Of a DNA stretch of 64,000 nucleotides, positions 59,853 through 64,000 are shown piece after piece. The notes under the pieces are model-generated. The model was not told the DNA's origin and searched no databases. It saw nothing but the letters and a program-made list of their open reading frames with translations. The stretch comes from Stachybotrys elegans (Eukaryota > Ascomycota > Sordariomycetes > Hypocreales > Stachybotryaceae): assembly GCA_020746835.1 (NCBI GenBank), contig JAGPNK010000001.1:4650001-4714000 (forward strand), given 5' to 3'. Each line of letters starts with the position of its first letter. The first letter of the stretch is position 1. A program made the translations under genes and the position numbers.

Positions 59853-62800
59853 ATGAGTGCCCTCCACGGGTTCACACTGAGGTTGTCTCAGCTGTTCCTC
59901 TTTTGTACTCTCTTTTCCATCATATTAGCTCAAGACTGCGGTCCCTCCAACCCGTGTGAGAGTGGCTGCTGCAGCAAGTTTGGATTTTGCGGTTATGGCA
60001 AGGATTGTAAGTCGAGATCCCACAGACTCACACAGATTCAGACCAAGCTACTGACAGCCCACAGACTGCGCCCCGGACAATTGTGTCTTCAACTGTGACC
60101 GCAAGGCAGAATGCGATCCCGGCGGTTTAGGCAGCCAATACGTCCAGCTCAAGCGTTGTCCCCTCAACATCTGCTGTTCGAAGCATGGCTTCTGCGGAAC
60201 CACAAAGGAATTCTGCGGGAAGAAGCAGATGCCCAAGCCAGCAGAATGTACTGGAAGAAAGAATTTCCAGCAAGTGGTAGGCTACTACGAGGGATGGTCA
60301 ATGGGTCGGTACTGCAATACCTTCAATCCTGAGCGCATTCCTCGGGGCGTCTATACCCATATCAATTTCGCCTTTGCCAGCATCGACCCCAAGACTTTCG
60401 AGGTGCGTCCAGAAAGCAACGCTGATATTGCCATGTACAAGCGGGTTGTAAGCCTCAAGAGACGCGAGCCAAATCTAAAGGTCTTGATTGCCATTGGCGG
60501 CTGGACATTTAATGACCCAGGACCAACGCAATATGTCTTTTCCGACATAGCCAGAAGCAAGACGAATCAGAACAAGTTTATCAGGTCACTCATCAGCTTC
60601 ATGTCGACTTATGGCTTCGACGGCATCGACCTAGACTGGGAGTATCCCGTTGCTCCGGACCGTAGTGGTCGTGATGAAGACTACAAAAATTTCCCCGAAT
60701 TCCTAAAGAACATGAAGAAGGCCTTGAAAAGTTCTGGTCGAGATGAGATCAGCATTACTATCCCGGCATCACTGTGTAAGTGTTTATGCTTCTATCTTTC
60801 AACGAAATCACACTGATTACCGTCTTTACACAGGGTACCTGAAGCACTTTGACATTGTTGCTATGGAGAAGCATATCGACTTCTTCAACGTGTGAGTTGA
60901 CCTAGGTCCCGACATGTCAGATGAGCTTGGGCTAACGTACAGCCAGCATGTCGTATGATCTTCACGGCACCTGGGACTTGACCAACCAATGGGTCGGCCC
61001 TCTGCTCAATGCACACACCAACCTCACTGAAATCGACGACGCCTTGGACCTTCTCTGGCTCAACAAGATCAACCCAAGCAAGGTCGTGATGGGCCTTGCC
61101 TTCTATGGACGATCTTTCCGGGTTGAGTCTCCGTCTTGCACGGAACCAGGATGCCGATACAGTTCCGGCTCCGCAAAGAGACCTTGTAGCCAAGAGGCTG
61201 GTGTCATCTTGAACTCGGAGATTGATGATGTGCTTAAGCAAAGCACCTCCCAGCCCAAATTGTTCAAGAAGGAGGCCGTCAAGACTCTCGTGTATGGAGA
61301 CAACAACTGGGTGGCCTACGACGACGCCGAAACTCTCGAGCTCAAGACTGATTTTGCCTTCAAGAGATGTCTCGGCGGTGTCATGGTATGGGCCATCTCC
61401 CATGATACACAAGACGCCAAGTACTCCACGGCGCTGGGAAAGCATGCCCCCCAGTCTCGACCCGTGAAAGCCAAGGCTGCGCCTGCCATGGGCGCATTAG
61501 ATAGATACGACAACCACGATCAGTGCAAGTGGACCAACTGCGGAGAGCGTGAGTGACCCGAGCAGCCACGGACAACGGTCTTTTGCTATATTAAACTGGT
61601 GAAGCTGACTTGCCTAGCTTGCCCTTCTGGCTGGACAACCGTCAGACGAGGCGACGATGGAGCGAGGAAGGGGGAGATAATGAAAGACGGCCAAGGCTGC
61701 GACGGTAAAGCAATGCACACATTCTGCTGCCCTGCTGGCAACGGCATCCCTACCTGCGGCTGGTACAAGCACAGAAACGGAGATTGCACTCCTGCTTGCC
61801 CCAATAACTGGGTTGAGGTCGGCGGAAACAACCAACACTGCTATCGAACAGCAGGCGGTTACTTCAAGGGCTACCAAGCCGCCTGCTGCACAACCGAGTA
61901 CGGCGTGGGCTCCCGCAGAGGCCTATTCAAGAACATGGGACTTTACCGCAACTGCGACTGGGGGCAACAGCCCACATGTGAGAACACATGCTCCAACCCC
62001 CGTCGCAGTTCGCTCGTCGCTTCGTCGTGGCAAGGCTCCGGCGCCACAACATGTCTTTCCTCCAAACCCAGAGGCTTGTGCTGCAACCACGATGACGAGG
62101 ACTGGCAGTGGCAGGACTGCAAGTGGTACAAGGACCTGGGAGGCGGTCCAGGCGGGCGAAACAACTGTCGCTCCGGCTGCCCCCCGGACAAGGTGCGCGT
62201 CGCCATGGACGCAACGGGCTGCTCCAATGGCGCTGCTGCATACTGCTGCAGCCCTCAGTCGCGATCCCTCAGGCCGCGTGACGAAGATCCTCAGGCGCGT
62301 CGATACCAGCAAGCGTTGAGCGCCTTTGCCAGAGATCCGGTGTGCCCAGCTGGTTACTTTGACTATCACCATATTGAGCCCAGGTCGTCTGGTCTGTCCG
62401 GAAGAGCCTCTTCCCATGGTTAGACACTTTGAACACACCCCACACACCGTTGCCTTGACAGCCCTGCTGATTCTTCTCGTCAGACTCCCGGGCTCTCACC
62501 CTGAGCTCGCGCCTAGGCCGCCGGTCGGCCACCGTAGCCGACACGCAAACCATGGAAGAAATCGTCCAAGCCATGGCATGGGGTACAGTGAGTTACGACA
62601 CGGTCGTGATGTGGGAAGAGACGATAACTACAAGATGGGTTCATCCCACAGTGCCCCTTGTCACTGGGTATTTTCGTCGGGACAACTTTGGCCTGGTCGC
62701 GATTGGTGGTATCGCCGTGGCTGTCACGCATTTCTTGTGCAATTTGGATGAAGTGAATAGTGTCATAGGCGGTGCTAGCAACGGCGCTGGCCAAGCCAGC

Positions 62801-64000
62801 TGTGCTTCGGTTGTTTTGCTTTGCGAATTCGAAATATCAATTCAAAGTCGAGAAATTGAGTGGTCAATAACGCATGCCGGCATCACATATTCGGGAATAA
62901 TTAGGTTCCGAAACGTATGTATTCCCTCTCAGTACAAGACAGAGGATAGGACGCTAACGCTCGACAACAGTATCTGTCCCTCGGCGACGTGAGTCTCCCC
63001 TTTCTGCTGCCACACAGGCAGTCTCTAAGCAGCCATCAAAGACACCATGACTGACAGCAGAGCGTCTTGCTCACCGTTGAAACAGTGGAATGCCGACAAC
63101 CCGCTGCAAAGCATCATATATATGGAGGTCTTTGGATTTGCCCAAGGCTGCCCCGTATTCAACGTTGTTACCCAGGACCGTCTGTTGGAAGCCCTCGCGG
63201 GGACGCTCACAGAAGTGGACAGTACGTCATCCAGCGCATCCCCAGTGCATCCCCAGCACGAGGCTAACCCATTCTCCTTGATTGCCCGGTATAGCCGAGC
63301 ACTTGATCGACTTGCAGACAATGCCGGAATGGTATCGAGCGGGCATAGCGGGACTGCTCGCCGACGGAAGCGCTGCTACTAACAGGATCGACCCAAGCTT
63401 CTTCACCGACACACTTCAAAGCAGCGCTGCGACTAGAGTCCTGGGGCCCTTGAGAGCACCTCGAGGTTATGAAAGAGGCGGCAGATTTGACGTTGAGACG
63501 TTTGAGCAGCGGATTATGAACGGTCTCGGCAGCACGAGGAATAACGATGTATTCGTGCTTGCCACCAAGGAGCTCAACTGCATCAAGAGACAGGTCAGTG
63601 GTCATCTCACCATTATCTATCCATGCTCGCCATTGACTTTTCTGTTTCTCTTAGCTCTTCGGCCGGCGGCTTACATCCCGGCAAAACCCGATTGCAGCAA
63701 CCACAATGCGGCGCTTGATGGTACGCAGACCACAGGATGCCGATACAGCTCTCACAAACATGAACCACGTAAGTTTGAAATTGGCAGCACGGGCCCTGGA
63801 CTAGCAAGCATCTACTGAGTACGAATCCGAACATCTAGGTCATCGACCTCTTCTTGTATCTCAGTCACCCCACCATCCACAACTCCCTCGTCAACATCAT
63901 GACGGAAATGCGAACAGAGATGCGGTTGGCCGAACAAGCTCACTTGGCCATCCACAACGTTCGAGTTCCCGCCGTCGCCCACTTTGACGGATGGCAAGCT
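59853..64000 (+). CDS. Large secreted GH18 chitinase, killer-toxin-like (subgroup C), 3' end outside window
   Basis: Eleven exons are visible: 59853..60006, 60065..60775, 60834..60891, 60947..61548, 61618..62418, 62484..62914, 62971..62988, 63086..63221, 63295..63593, 63655..63768 and 63839 onward; frame is kept to the window end, giving 1162 residues. Order: signal peptide (about 1-27); a CBM18 chitin-binding module (CGPSNPCESGCCSKFGFCG); a second Cys module; GH18 with DxxDxDxE at 237-244 (catalytic Glu244); long Cys-rich repeats to about 775; then a C-terminal region (QAMAWGTVSYDTVVMWEE; EHLIDLQTMPEW) typical of subgroup C chitinases, whose layout resembles the chitin-binding subunit of a yeast killer toxin. 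It cleaves chitin; a role in attacking other fungi or remodelling its own wall is inference. The intron at 62419-62483 and the 18-nt exon are the least certain parts. Confidence 0.88.

Noticed and set aside
59853..64000. Chitinase as an intact killer-toxin system
   Set aside because: The layout is killer-toxin-like, but no separate toxic-subunit or immunity gene is visible in the window; subgroup C chitinases are widespread chromosomal genes.

Overview
The window is nuclear DNA of a filamentous ascomycete. The genes carry short spliceosomal introns (mostly 50-70 nt, GTAAGT-like donors, CTAAC/CTGAC-like branch sites). The protein set (Msn2/Seb1-type zinc-finger factor, LSD1-type demethylase with an HMG box, Crh transglycosidase, GH55, GH18 subgroup-C-like chitinase) fits Sordariomycetes, probably Hypocreales; the species cannot be told from the sequence. 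There is no operon logic. Exon junctions were worked out by hand by keeping frame across consensus splice sites.

Layout. 1-12.97 kb is dense housekeeping: the 3' part of VPS33 (+), a KDM1/LSD1 demethylase (+), ATP synthase gamma (-), topoisomerase I (+) and a GPI-anchored GH16 Crh enzyme (-). 12.97-25.9 kb is an exceptionally long stretch with no gene I can support. It ends at an Msn2/Seb1-like stress transcription factor (+), whose upstream region holds tandem AGGGG (STRE-like) sites and a leader uORF. After 3 kb of non-coding sequence come DPH6 diphthamide synthetase (+), a pyridoxal-reductase-type aldo/keto reductase (-), a DUF202 membrane protein (+), an HCS1/IGHMBP2-type helicase (+) and, converging on it with an 8-bp gap, an APH-type kinase (-). 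A second gene-poor stretch (40.4-46.1 kb) precedes a Ser-rich coiled-coil protein of unknown function (+).

48.9-54.2 kb is mitochondrial and tRNA-related: OCT1 intermediate peptidase (-) and a MICOS Mic26/27 subunit (+) share a 416-bp divergent promoter, followed by a Dus2-type dihydrouridine synthase (-).

54.5-64 kb holds the most distinctive locus. An 11-exon secreted GH55-type beta-1,3-glucanase with C-terminal LysM modules (-) is divergently paired, across 573 bp, with a very large secreted chitinase (+). The chitinase has a CBM18 module, a GH18 domain and a long Cys-rich and C-terminal extension of the killer-toxin-like (subgroup C) kind, and it runs off the window end. The pair joins glucan and chitin hydrolysis with chitin-binding modules and suggests one co-regulated cell-wall-attack unit; co-regulation is inference.
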